A DNA stretch of 64,000 nt from Chryseobacterium sp. G0162 (lineage in GTDB: Bacteria > Bacteroidota > Bacteroidia > Flavobacteriales > Weeksellaceae): the NCBI RefSeq assembly GCF_003815715.1, contig NZ_CP033922.1:2386001-2450000 (forward strand), written 5' to 3'. Made by a program: the position numbers and the translations under genes. Below the pieces are notes generated by a model, which searched no databases, had not been told where the DNA came from, and was given only the letters and a program-made list of their open reading frames with translations. Below are positions 8,341-16,935 of the stretch, in pieces (the first letter of the stretch is position 1; each line of letters begins with the position of its first letter).

Positions 8341-8480
8341 ATAAAGTTTGGGCCAAAGCCAATGGATTAATGAATATAGTAAAGCGGACTAAAGTCCGCT
8401 CCTGTTTATATTTTGATTTCAAGCAGATCCTCATTTTCCAGTGTCTTATCTGCGTAATTTGCTATATCTGCCAGAGATTC
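8341..8480. repeat. Decayed dispersed intergenic repeat with palindrome
   Basis: Contains the palindrome AGCGGACT-aa-AGTCCGCT (8383-8400), a 'GGCCAAAGCCAATGGATT' segment to its left (8351-8368) and a 'TCTGCGTAATTTGC...ATCTGCCAGAG' tail to its right. Both flanking parts recur in degraded form at about 59.2-59.3 kb. The A+T content and lack of a frame argue against coding. It may also act as a transcription boundary between the two minus-strand genes. Confidence 0.6.
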
Positions 8481-8489
8481 TAAGTCATT

Positions 8490-9338
8490 TTAAAAATGAA
8501 AAATATCCTTAGCCTTATTATAAGAGCTTTCAAAGTTTAAAAGATTCAGCTTGTGATCTGCTTTTTCAACACTCATAAAATTAATCACCTGTTCTGTAGG
8601 CATATTTCCTACCAGATCATCTTTTGCCATAGGACATCCGCCAATTCCTTTGATGGCACTGTCAAATCTTCTGCAACCTTGATCATAAGCTGCCTTCAGT
8701 TTTGAATATGACTCTTCATAACGGTTATGGAAATGCCCACCGAAATTAATTCCAGGGTATTTTGCTGGAATTTTTTCAAATAGAAGAGCAATGGTTTCAG
8801 GTGTTGCGACTCCTGTGGTATCAGAAAGCAGAATATCTTTAACGCCGATATCCGAGAATCTTTGTGCCCACTGGTCTACATCTTCCCACTTCCACATTTC
8901 TCCATAAGGATTTCCAAAGGCCATAGAGAAATAAATATTCAGCTGCTTTCCTTCAGTTTTTACCAACTCAAGCATCTTAATGATCTCATCAAAAGCTTCT
9001 TCCTGACTTTTATTGGTATTTCTATGCTGAAATGTTTCAGAAATAGAGAAGGGAAACCCCAAGATATCTACAGACTCATGCTTTAAAGCTTTTTCAGCCC
9101 CTCTATAGTTTCCGATAATAGCAGAAACTTTGGTCTTGGAGTGGGATTTATCAATATTTTCAGCCACCTCATCAGAGTCAGCCATTTGGGGAATTGCTTT
9201 GGGAGAAACAAAGCTCAGACAATCCAATACATCAAAACCAACATCCATTAAGGAGTTTATATAATCTATCTTTTTATCAGTAGGGATAAACTCTCCCCAT
9301 CCCTGCATTGCATCTCTAGGACATTCGGTAAGAAACAT
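8490..9338 (-). CDS. mvaB: Hydroxymethylglutaryl-CoA lyase
   Basis: 282-residue TIM barrel of the HMGL/LeuA type. 'TECPRDAMQG' at the N-terminus holds the catalytic Arg and the first metal ligand; 'GHFHN' gives metal ligands H202 and H204; the signature 'GIGGCPMAKDDLVGN' carries the loop Cys C235. It cleaves HMG-CoA to acetyl-CoA and acetoacetate, the last step of leucine degradation. A -7 box lies 20-27 nt upstream of the start. Confidence 0.93.
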   Translation of the reverse strand: MFLTECPRDAMQGWGEFIPTDKKIDYINSLMDVGFDVLDCLSFVSPKAIPQMADSDEVAENIDKSHSKTKVSAIIGNYRGAEKALKHESVDILGFPFSISETFQHRNTNKSQEEAFDEIIKMLELVKTEGKQLNIYFSMAFGNPYGEMWKWEDVDQWAQRFSDIGVKDILLSDTTGVATPETIALLFEKIPAKYPGINFGGHFHNRYEESYSKLKAAYDQGCRRFDSAIKGIGGCPMAKDDLVGNMPTEQVINFMSVEKADHKLNLLNFESSYNKAKDIFHF

Positions 9339-9357
9339 TTTTACTTTTTGATTTTCT

Positions 9358-9365
9358 CAAATATA
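9358..9365 (-). promoter_or_regulatory. -7 box for the HMG-CoA lyase gene
   Basis: On the minus strand this reads TATATTTG, a perfect TAnnTTTG element, 20 nt before the ATG at 9338. Confidence 0.5.
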
Positions 9366-9498
9366 ATAAAACTAAACTACTTAGTATACTGTACATACAA
9401 ATCTAACATTATTTTGATTTTCAAAGTTTTATATCTGATTTATAATTTCGATAACTGATATTAACTCGCAAATAATGTATTCTGAGCATCAAATTTGC

Positions 9499-9506
9499 TA
9501 ACTTTG
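9499..9506 (+). promoter_or_regulatory. -7 box that decides the pepT start
   Basis: TAACTTTG is a perfect -7 element. Transcription should begin near 9512, which rules out the in-frame ATG at 9495 and supports the ATG at 9528. Confidence 0.55.
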
Positions 9507-9527
9507 TTAAAATTTATGATAAATCTG

Positions 9528-10775
9528 ATGAGTACAATAGAATTCAATCCATTATGGAAAGAGAAATTACTGAACCGTTTTCTTAGCTATGTAAAAATAT
9601 ATTCAACAAGTGATGCTGAAAGTGAATCAACACCTTCTACTGAGCGCCAGTGGGATATTGCCAATTACATCACAGAAGAGCTGAAAACAATCGGTTTGGA
9701 AGATGTTTCAATTGACGAACACGGTTATATTATGGGCTATGTTCCTTCTAACCTTGAAAATGATGACAGGCCTACGATTGGGTTCATTTCACACTACGAT
9801 ACATCTCCTGATTTCAACGGAGAAAATGTAAAACCTCAGGTTTGGAAAAACTATGATGGAAATGATCTTTTACTGAACCAGACCACAGGATTTACTTTAT
9901 CACCTTCAAGATTTGAAAGTTTAAAAAAATATATTGGCCAGACGTTAATTACTACAGATGGAAATACCCTTCTTGGAGCTGATGATAAAGCAGGTTGTGC
10001 CGAAATTGTAACTGCGGCGGAATATCTTATCGCTCACCCTGAAATTAAGCACGGAAGAATTGCTGTAGGATTTACTCCTGATGAAGAAATCGGAAGAGGT
10101 GCCCACAAATTTGATGTGGCTAAATTCGGGGCTGAATGGGCCTATACAATGGATGGTGGAGAAGTTGGAGAACTTGAATACGAAAACTTTAACGCTGCCG
10201 GAGCCGTAGTGAAAATCCACGGATTAAGTGTACACCCTGGTTATGCTTATGGTAAAATGATTAATGCGGCTTTGTTAGCTGCAGAGTTCGCTCAAACATT
10301 ACCTGCTAATGAAACCCCAGCAACCACTAAAGGATTTGAAGGATTCTATCACTTAATGGACATTACAGCTGATATTTCTGAAGCGAAACTTCAATACATC
10401 ATCCGTGACCACGATGCTGATAAATTTGAAGCAAGAAAGAAATTCATGGAAGAAAAAGTGGCTGAATTCAACCAAAAACATGGTGAAGGAACCGCTGAAG
10501 TGGAGATCAAGGAGCAATACAGAAACATGAAACAGCAGTTTGAAGGCAAAATGCACATCGTAGATCTTGCTGCCAAAGCAATGACTGAAGCCGGTATTGA
10601 GCCTAAAATCAAAGCCATCAGAGGTGGTACAGACGGTGCTCAGCTTTCCTATATGGGACTTCCTTGTCCGAATATCTTTGCTGGAGGAATCAACTTTCAC
10701 GGACCGTATGAATATGTTGCCTTGGAAAGTATGGAGAAGGCAACAGAAGTGATTATTAATATTGTAAAAGCATAA
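9528..10775 (+). CDS. pepT: Peptidase T (tripeptide aminopeptidase)
   Basis: Start chosen at MSTIEF because the longer frame begins upstream of the predicted transcription start. 415 residues, M20B metallopeptidase. Visible sites are 'SHYDTSPD' (first zinc His and catalytic Asp), 'LGADDKAG' (bridging Asp), 'TPDEEIGRG' (catalytic Glu plus zinc Glu), 'TMDGGEVGE' (zinc Asp) and the closing 'NFHGPYE' His. It removes the N-terminal residue from tripeptides in the cytosol. An exported small protein follows 4 nt downstream. Confidence 0.93.
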   Translation: MSTIEFNPLWKEKLLNRFLSYVKIYSTSDAESESTPSTERQWDIANYITEELKTIGLEDVSIDEHGYIMGYVPSNLENDDRPTIGFISHYDTSPDFNGENVKPQVWKNYDGNDLLLNQTTGFTLSPSRFESLKKYIGQTLITTDGNTLLGADDKAGCAEIVTAAEYLIAHPEIKHGRIAVGFTPDEEIGRGAHKFDVAKFGAEWAYTMDGGEVGELEYENFNAAGAVVKIHGLSVHPGYAYGKMINAALLAAEFAQTLPANETPATTKGFEGFYHLMDITADISEAKLQYIIRDHDADKFEARKKFMEEKVAEFNQKHGEGTAEVEIKEQYRNMKQQFEGKMHIVDLAAKAMTEAGIEPKIKAIRGGTDGAQLSYMGLPCPNIFAGGINFHGPYEYVALESMEKATEVIINIVKA

Positions 10776-10779
10776 TGAG

Positions 10780-11346
10780 ATGAAAAAACTCTTAGCATTA
10801 GCCTTCATATTATCTTTTGCTTTCGGAAGTGCTCAGATATCTGCATTTCAGAAGGCCGATTCTAAGTATGAAAGAAAAAAAACGGCATTGTACAACAAAT
10901 ACCCTAAGCCCAATGATTTGAGAACTAAGCTAGAGTGGCTTCTTACAGAAGACAAAATAACATCTTATAAAAATGCTCTGGATAAGATTTCCGAAAACGA
11001 TAAGAAAGCAGTGGCCAATGATCCTCCTGTGAAAACTAAATTGACAAAAGAAGCGGAATACGAAGCTGGAAAAACAGTTTTTCAAAAGTCATTGTATGAA
11101 GCAGTTGATCTTGTTTTCTTAAACTACGCTTCGAATTCTTATAAAGCAACGTTAAGCTTTGTAGTAGATTCTAAAGGAAATGCTTTGGATGCCCAAGCAA
11201 AGGGAAATAACGAAGATGTGAATGCATTTATTGAAGCTGCCTTTTATCGTATTAAGGAAAAAGGCAAGTGGAAACCCGCAGAAATTAATGGGAAGCCGGT
11301 ATCATCTACGGTATCTCTACCACTAGTTTTAACATTTAAAAAATAA
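10780..11346 (+). CDS. Exported protein with TonB C-terminal-like domain
   Basis: 188 residues with a clear signal peptide (hydrophobic to about residue 17, cleavage near GSAQ). The last ~75 residues, with 'LSFVVDSKGNALDA' and 'GKWKPAEINGKPV', have the 'Wxpa..nGkPv...' pattern of TonB/TolA C-terminal domains. There is no N-terminal anchor or proline-rich linker, so it is not an energy transducer; it is more likely a periplasmic protein of unknown role. It is co-transcribed with pepT (4-nt gap). A distant analogue occurs at 20841. Confidence 0.6.
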   Translation: MKKLLALAFILSFAFGSAQISAFQKADSKYERKKTALYNKYPKPNDLRTKLEWLLTEDKITSYKNALDKISENDKKAVANDPPVKTKLTKEAEYEAGKTVFQKSLYEAVDLVFLNYASNSYKATLSFVVDSKGNALDAQAKGNNEDVNAFIEAAFYRIKEKGKWKPAEINGKPVSSTVSLPLVLTFKK

Positions 11347-11355
11347 ATACAATAG

Positions 11356-11382
11356 ACCCGCTTCACAGTGGGTTTATTTTTT
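11356..11382 (+). terminator. Probable terminator after the pepT operon
   Basis: Short stem ACCCGC / GTGGGT (one wobble) with a 6-nt loop, followed by TTATTTTTT. Confidence 0.5.
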
Positions 11383-11510
11383 ACCTCTTACCCAACCCAA
11401 CTTATATTCCATTCATTTACGGAGAGTTAAAAGCATAACCAATCTCATTTTTCATTATATTTACTGATGACAGATTAACAAAACTATTAATTTTAATATC
11501 AGATTACATT

Positions 11511-11762
11511 ATGAAAAACATGAAAAAACTTTTGAGAAAGGATCTTTCAACGATTCTTGGTAATGGAATAGACAACTGCCATATGGGAGGAGATTCCTAT
11601 AACTGCCAGAGTGACTGCCAATGTGCCTGGGGGAAAGCCTGCGAAATGTATGACGACGGAAGCCCGGGACAATGCATTGCCGTCGGAGGCGGTGGAAATC
11701 CTGGTGGTGGAGGTACCGGTGGATGTATTCCACCAAATGACTGCACAGAACAGCCTTATTAA
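11511..11762 (+). CDS. Cys/Gly-rich leader-type peptide (RiPP- or bacteriocin-like)
   Basis: 83 residues. The N-terminus 'MKNMKKLLRKDLSTILGNG' is a basic amphipathic leader of the type seen in Bacteroidota GG-leader peptides, here with a degenerate Gly-Asn-Gly. The core has six Cys by residue 55 in close spacing (NCHMGG, CQSDCQCAWGKAC, QCIA), a poly-Gly stretch, then two further Cys. No modification enzyme or transporter is adjacent; a LytS/LytTR pair lies 0.8 kb downstream. It may be a natural-product precursor, signal or small secreted protein. An alternative start is Met4. A strong terminator follows. Confidence 0.65.
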   Translation: MKNMKKLLRKDLSTILGNGIDNCHMGGDSYNCQSDCQCAWGKACEMYDDGSPGQCIAVGGGGNPGGGGTGGCIPPNDCTEQPY

Positions 11763-11783
11763 AAATAAATCAAATAACAATCT

Positions 11784-11813
11784 ACGGAAGCTACAATGGC
11801 TTCCGTTTTTTTA
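11784..11813 (+). terminator. Rho-independent terminator
   Basis: Perfect 8-bp stem ACGGAAGC / GCTTCCGT, 7-nt loop, followed by seven T residues. Confidence 0.9.
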
Positions 11814-11924
11814 TTCATCCAAAACCGAATTCTTATCAAAGCATCTCTACCATTCATCAAATAAAATTTCCAGCGTTCTTTAAGATTCTTTGCTTTGTAT
11901 CAAATTTTTAAAAGCAATCAATTT

Positions 11925-12521
11925 ATGAAGCAACAATTTTTAGCATTCTGCTCACTGTTATTATGTATCACTTGTTCTATGGATACACAGGCCCAGCAGA
12001 CTCCATCTATTCACATCGGAATAAAGGGAGGTACAAATTTTACAAAAACCTCAACGGAATCTTCTTCCTTGGAAGGGAAATACGGTTTCGGTTATCAGGC
12101 AGGTGTAATGGCAAGAGTGGATATTGGAAGCCTGTATGTACAAGGAGAAACCTTGTTCAACAAAAGAAAAACAACTTACGAAGCAAAGGATTCCGGTTCT
12201 GCCAAGCTAACATGGAACGCCATTGATATTCCTGTAGTAATTGGATACAAACTTGTCAAAAATGATGATTTTAATGTAAGAATATTTGCCGGTGGTGTAT
12301 ACAGCTATGCTTTAAATAACAAATTATCCACTTCTGAATCAATACAGGAGGGTTTTAAAAAATTTGACAAGTCAAATATTGGAATTACTGGAGGTGTAGG
12401 TGTAGACTATAAAAATTTCACGGTAGACCTGAGATACGAAAACGGGCTTTCCAACATCAGTAAGGAATTTAAATCCAAGCCTCACAGCTTTAGTCTTGGG
12501 ATCGGTTATTTCTTATTCTAA
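11925..12521 (+). CDS. Outer-membrane beta-barrel protein (PorT-family type)
   Basis: Start chosen at MKQQFL, which begins a canonical signal peptide; ten extra residues upstream are in frame but spoil it. About 198 residues. After the signal (ending near TQAQQ) come alternating strands such as 'IHIGIKGGTNFTK', 'FGYQAGVMARVDI', 'FTVDLRYENG' and a terminal 'HSFSLGIGYFLF' with the C-terminal aromatic of outer-membrane barrels. Probably an 8-stranded barrel of the Bacteroidota OMP_b-brl_2 family. Ligand unknown. Confidence 0.82.
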   Translation: MKQQFLAFCSLLLCITCSMDTQAQQTPSIHIGIKGGTNFTKTSTESSSLEGKYGFGYQAGVMARVDIGSLYVQGETLFNKRKTTYEAKDSGSAKLTWNAIDIPVVIGYKLVKNDDFNVRIFAGGVYSYALNNKLSTSESIQEGFKKFDKSNIGITGGVGVDYKNFTVDLRYENGLSNISKEFKSKPHSFSLGIGYFLF

Positions 12522-12543
12522 AAACTTGAATTATCTTTACTTA

Positions 12544-12579
12544 TTAGAAACTGTGCCCTCTACAGTTTCTAATTTTTTA
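12544..12579 (+). terminator. Rho-independent terminator
   Basis: Perfect 11-bp stem TTAGAAACTGT / ACAGTTTCTAA with a 7-nt loop and six T residues, between the barrel gene and the kinase gene. Confidence 0.9.
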
Positions 12580-12603
12580 TAAACCCATTCTTCCAATCGT
12601 CCT

Positions 12604-13656
12604 ATGACAAAACCCATTGTTTTAAAAGAATATATTTTTTCATTTATTTTTTGGCTTGCCCTCGCTGTTGTATTATGGTGTAATATACAGGTTTCGGCAG
12701 GAGCTTTGTCTGCCCTTATCCAGTCTATTCTTATTATCATCAGCTCTTTTATTTTGACCCATTTTCTCACCAATAAGCTACTTCCTAAGGCTTTACGGTT
12801 AAAAAAAATGAAGAGATTCCTTATTGAGATTTCAATTATAATACTGATTCTGAGTTTAATATACTCTTGTATCTATACCTATGTTGATGTAGCATTTGAA
12901 GGCTCTCTTCCTGATAATTTTTCCGGTCACCTTTCTTTTTTATGGCGGGGTTTTTATATGGGTTTACCAGCCTCTTTTTTAATTAATGGCTCCGCATGTG
13001 GCATTAAGTTCTATCAGGAGCTCGGAAAAATAGAGCGAGATCATATTCTTCTTCAACAGGCACATTTGGAAAATCAACTTAAGCTTCTTCAGGATCAGAT
13101 TAATCCACATGTGGTATTCAATATTCTGAACCACATTCATATCCTGATGAAACATGATACAGAGCTTGCAGATTATTTATTAATGAAATTTTCAGATATT
13201 CTACGGTATCAGCTGTATCATTGCAATCAAAATCTAGTTCCTCTGGACAAGGAAATTGAATATCTTCAAAATCTCATTGAGGTAGAAAAATTAAGATGGG
13301 GAAATGAATTGGATGTAAAATCAACCTTTAAACTGAACAGTAAAAAAGCTCTTATTGCTCCACTATTATTGGTTCCTTTTATTGAAAATGCCTTTAAATA
13401 TGTCTGCAGGCTGCCTGGGCAAACCGGCTATGTTAAAATTTCTTGCAAAGAGGAAAATAATACTCTTTATTTTTATGTCGAGAATTCATATTCAGAAATG
13501 GCAGTTCATAAAAAGAAAGATGGCGGAATTGGGCTCCAAAATGTACAGAAACGTCTGAAATTGCAGTATCCAGATGCTTATGATCTTAAAATTGAGTCCG
13601 ATAATCTGATCTATAAAGTAAATTTAACCTTAAAACTATCTGAAAATGAGCAATAA
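12604..13656 (+). CDS. LytS/YehU-type sensor histidine kinase
   Basis: 350 residues. Four hydrophobic segments (about 10-26, 38-56, 72-92, 112-132) form the sensor region. The His_kinase domain has 'QINPHVVFNILNHI' with phospho-acceptor H169; the usual family form is NPHFLFN. An N-box-like 'VPFIENAFKY' and a G-box 'GGIGLQNVQKRL' complete the ATPase. No extracellular ligand domain is evident, so the input is probably membrane-based. It overlaps the LytTR regulator gene by 11 nt, so the two are a cognate pair. Confidence 0.92.
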   Translation: MTKPIVLKEYIFSFIFWLALAVVLWCNIQVSAGALSALIQSILIIISSFILTHFLTNKLLPKALRLKKMKRFLIEISIIILILSLIYSCIYTYVDVAFEGSLPDNFSGHLSFLWRGFYMGLPASFLINGSACGIKFYQELGKIERDHILLQQAHLENQLKLLQDQINPHVVFNILNHIHILMKHDTELADYLLMKFSDILRYQLYHCNQNLVPLDKEIEYLQNLIEVEKLRWGNELDVKSTFKLNSKKALIAPLLLVPFIENAFKYVCRLPGQTGYVKISCKEENNTLYFYVENSYSEMAVHKKKDGGIGLQNVQKRLKLQYPDAYDLKIESDNLIYKVNLTLKLSENEQ

Positions 13657-14380
13657 TATTCCTAAAATGAAATGCCTTATCGTAGATGATGAGCCTCTGG
13701 CAAGATTCCACCTTAAGGAGCTGGCAGACAAGATTGATTTTGTGTCTGTAGAAGGAACCTGTGCCACCGCTCTGGAAGCAGATGCCAAAGTAAAAGAAAG
13801 TGAAATAGACCTTCTTTTCCTGGATATCAACATGCCCTATCTGAATGGTATTGATTTCCTTGAGCAGCTTGAAAACCCGCCATTATGTATTTTCACAACC
13901 GCTTATTCCGAGTACGCATTGGAAGGATTCAGGCTTCAGGTGGTGGATTATCTTTTAAAACCTATTGCCTTTAACCGTTTTTATCAGGCGGTGAATAAGG
14001 CTCAGCAACAGTTTATCATTAATGAAAAATTAAGGAAAAATACCCCTCTGGATGATCCTTTTCTTTATGTGAGGCAGTCTGATACCTTTATCAAGGTTTC
14101 CTGGGTAGATATATTATATATTGAAAGTATGCAGAACTATACCAAGCTTCATTTTAAGGATAAATCTCTGGTCATTCATCAGACGATGAAAGCCATTGAA
14201 GAATCCTTACCTTCTGAACATTTTTTCAGAATTCATAAATCGTTTTTAATCAACATCATCCATATTGATATGATCTCCGGAGGCCGCCTGTTTATCAATA
14301 AAACAGAGCTTCCTATTTCCCGTACCCGAAAAGAAGAATTGCTCAATCAGGTGGTGTATAAAAAGCTGATTAGTAAATAA
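13646..14380 (+). CDS. LytTR-family response regulator
   Basis: 244 residues. The receiver domain has the acid pair D14-D15, phospho-acceptor D60 in 'FLDINMP', a conserved Thr in 'FTTAYSEYA' and Lys in 'LLKPI'. The C-terminal LytTR DNA-binding domain (about 140-240) includes 'ILYIESMQNYTKLHF' and 'FRIHKSFLINI'. It should bind direct repeats upstream of target genes; no targets can be named here. It is co-expressed with the kinase through the 11-nt overlap. Confidence 0.94.
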   Translation: MSNNIPKMKCLIVDDEPLARFHLKELADKIDFVSVEGTCATALEADAKVKESEIDLLFLDINMPYLNGIDFLEQLENPPLCIFTTAYSEYALEGFRLQVVDYLLKPIAFNRFYQAVNKAQQQFIINEKLRKNTPLDDPFLYVRQSDTFIKVSWVDILYIESMQNYTKLHFKDKSLVIHQTMKAIEESLPSEHFFRIHKSFLINIIHIDMISGGRLFINKTELPISRTRKEELLNQVVYKKLISK

Positions 14381-14464
14381 AAGAAGAAGCCGGAAAATGA
14401 TAGGGGAATTATTCAAGTTAAAAAAAAGATCAAATAAATACATTCCGGCCTCTTTTCTTCTATT

Positions 14465-15373
14465 TTAAGGTAAATTCCAGCGTAAAGAAACAGCTACATA
14501 AAACGTACTGGCAAACTTAGGATCTGCAATTTTTTTCTCTTTAAAGATACTTTTGATTTTTCGCTCACTTTCTGTGAAGCTTCTTACCAAGGTTGACCCT
14601 CCTGTAACTCCTATGCTCAGCTTATCATTGAGCTTTATTTCCGGTCTTAGTCCTGCTGTGATCTGCTGATAACCAAACATTATAGATTCTCCGTCTTTCT
14701 TTCTTTCTACGGTCATTCCACTAAGGTTAACCACTGCTTTTAAGGTAAAAGCATCTGAAAACTCATATCCGGCTTCCGCACCTTCCGGGAAATTAATTCT
14801 GAACTTGACCTTCCCGTTGGTTTTCCAGTCGAAATAAATCCATGGCAGAACCATTGGAACCCCAAATGCCGTCGTAAGCACCGGACCTCCACCCAAAGCA
14901 AGATTCGGACTAAAATGCCTGATAAATACGATACCTCCCTGCCCCAGCACATCATCAAAGCTTACTTTTTCCATATCAGTATATACTCCTACTGAAGCCA
15001 TCATCATCATACTCCATTTTTTTCCTAAAGGTCTTACATGCTGTAATCCGACCTGTGCGTTCAGCATCTGCTCCGGAAATAACGGAGTTTCGTAGTTTTT
15101 GTGTGACATTTTTGCATAAGACCCACTCAGCAGCATTGACCATGCTTTTACCTTCCCTTCTTTGTCTTTTTTTACTGATAATGGAATGCTGAGGTTCAGA
15201 TTTACTCTTTTAAAATCACTTTTGGAATTGGTTTTCACACTGTCTTCCGGGCGGATATAATTGGAGGACGGAATGTATTCTGTTTTAAGTTCTGCAGAGA
15301 TTCCCGATTGTGCATTTACCCAATACCCTAACGGCAGCAGACAGCAAAAAGCCGTCAAAAGGTTTCTTTTCAT
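14465..15373 (-). CDS. Outer-membrane beta-barrel protein (DUF6268-like)
   Basis: 302 residues with a signal peptide ending 'WVNAQ'. The rest is built of alternating amphipathic strands ('VNLNLSIPLSV', 'AWSMLLSGSYAKM', 'SMMMMASVGVY') and ends 'FYVAVSLRWNLP', consistent with a 10-14-strand barrel. The layout fits the DUF6268 family; the assignment is from memory. It converges with the LytTR regulator gene; the 84-bp gap contains only a weak, long-loop GAAGCCGGAA / TTCCGGCCTC pairing. Confidence 0.68.
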   Translation of the reverse strand: MKRNLLTAFCCLLPLGYWVNAQSGISAELKTEYIPSSNYIRPEDSVKTNSKSDFKRVNLNLSIPLSVKKDKEGKVKAWSMLLSGSYAKMSHKNYETPLFPEQMLNAQVGLQHVRPLGKKWSMMMMASVGVYTDMEKVSFDDVLGQGGIVFIRHFSPNLALGGGPVLTTAFGVPMVLPWIYFDWKTNGKVKFRINFPEGAEAGYEFSDAFTLKAVVNLSGMTVERKKDGESIMFGYQQITAGLRPEIKLNDKLSIGVTGGSTLVRSFTESERKIKSIFKEKKIADPKFASTFYVAVSLRWNLP

Positions 15374-15557
15374 ATTCTAAATTTTATGCAAAGAGAACCT
15401 TTTGACTATTTTTTACAAAAATTACTTGATTAAGTGTCTAATTAGTATGACCAATAGAAGCAATGGCAGGATAAACATTTTCATTCGGAATGAGGAATGG
15501 GAAATTTAGCAATTCTCAGTTTTCAATAATATCTATTCTTTCCCCTTCCCTACTCAT

Positions 15558-16766
15558 TTAAGCAACAGATTGCTGTATTGTAGTTTTTTTACTTTTAAAA
15601 ATCTGATATCCAAACCATACAGCCACCACCGCCATTCCGGTGCGTGTAACCACCATCGGCATAATAGAATCTGCTTCCAGGAAACCCAATAATCCCGAAA
15701 TTAAAAAGGTTACCATAAGCTGCATGAATCCTAATAATGCTGCAGCAGTCCCTCTTCCCTCTTTAAAAGGAGATAAAGCGTGTGCCGAAGTAATAGGAAA
15801 CAGAATTCCTATGGCCAGCAATGATAAATACAGCATTGCTATTTCCAATGCTACAGAAAGACTTCCTGCTGCAATCAGAATATGCAGCGCACATACCAGC
15901 AACAACATTAATGTAGCTCCAAATAAAAGATCTGAATTACTGATTCTTTTAATCAGTCTCGGAGTAATATAAGCCGCAGTTATCAGGGCCAGTGAATTAA
16001 ATGCAAATATAAAACTGAAAGTCTCACTGGAAAACCCGTGAAGTTCCATAAATAAAAACGGAGCATTTGAAATATAAATAATCAGAGAAGCAAACGCAAT
16101 ACTTCCAACCATTGTACTGTTGATAAACTCTTTGTTGGAAATAATCATTTTCAGCTGATCTTTTAACCCTTTTTCATCAACTCGTTCATGATCAGGAAGG
16201 TTGATTCTAGTATTCGTTTCCGGTACGTATTTGTATACCATAAAGAAGGTAATAAGTCCCATGATACATAAAAATGCAAATGAACTGTTCCAGCCCCAAT
16301 ATTTCAGAAATACACTTCCCATCAAGGGTGCTACAATAGGGGCAATTCCACTGATCTGAGATTGCTGCGCGAAAATGGTTACTGATTTTTGTTTATCATA
16401 AAGATCAATAATAATTGCTCTTCCAATAACAATCCCTGCACTTCCTCCAAAAGCCTGTAAGAAACGCATGGCCCATAAAACGTAAATGTCTGAGGTAAAA
16501 TAGATGGCTGTAGCTCCTATGATAAAAAGGAGAAGCCCGCAATATAACATCGGTTTACGACCTGTTTTGTCTGATAAAGGTCCCCATAATAATTGTCCAA
16601 AAGCAAATCCGGCAAAGAAAACAGAAATAGAAATCTGAATATGCCCGATATCGGTTTTAAAAATTTCAGCCATGCTCGGAAAAGCAGGAAGATAAAGATC
16701 TATACTTAAGGATTCTAACGTGTTGAGTAATGCTAAAATAAACACTACAATACCTAACTTCTTCAT
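15558..16766 (-). CDS. MFS multidrug efflux transporter, Bcr/CflA type
   Basis: Start chosen at MKKLGIVVF (16766): it gives 402 residues, the usual family length, and removes an odd 41-residue extension. Twelve hydrophobic helices are visible. 'LYLPAFPSM' in TM1 and 'GQLLWGPLSDKTGRKP' (motif A, loop 2-3) are characteristic of Bcr/CflA drug:H+ antiporters (bicyclomycin, chloramphenicol, florfenicol). It lies 170 bp downstream of an AraC-type regulator in the same orientation, which probably controls it. Confidence 0.9.
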   Translation of the reverse strand: MKKLGIVVFILALLNTLESLSIDLYLPAFPSMAEIFKTDIGHIQISISVFFAGFAFGQLLWGPLSDKTGRKPMLYCGLLLFIIGATAIYFTSDIYVLWAMRFLQAFGGSAGIVIGRAIIIDLYDKQKSVTIFAQQSQISGIAPIVAPLMGSVFLKYWGWNSSFAFLCIMGLITFFMVYKYVPETNTRINLPDHERVDEKGLKDQLKMIISNKEFINSTMVGSIAFASLIIYISNAPFLFMELHGFSSETFSFIFAFNSLALITAAYITPRLIKRISNSDLLFGATLMLLLVCALHILIAAGSLSVALEIAMLYLSLLAIGILFPITSAHALSPFKEGRGTAAALLGFMQLMVTFLISGLLGFLEADSIMPMVVTRTGMAVVAVWFGYQIFKSKKTTIQQSVA

Positions 16767-16935
16767 AAATTGTAAGCCTTCACAGGCGATTTTTTTTTCA
16801 GGATGCAAAATTGCCTTAAAAAGCAAAAAATTACAATAAAAGAACTGAAGGAAGTATAGGACAAACTGAAGATTAAAAGACAGAAACAAATGAAAACAAT
16901 CAGTTTAGGCTTATCAAAATTGTAAATACTGAAGA

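Noticed and set aside
11547..11883. Overlapping frames in other phases around the Cys-rich peptide
   Set aside because: Low-complexity shadows of the peptide gene; only the 11511 frame has a leader and a terminator placed after it.
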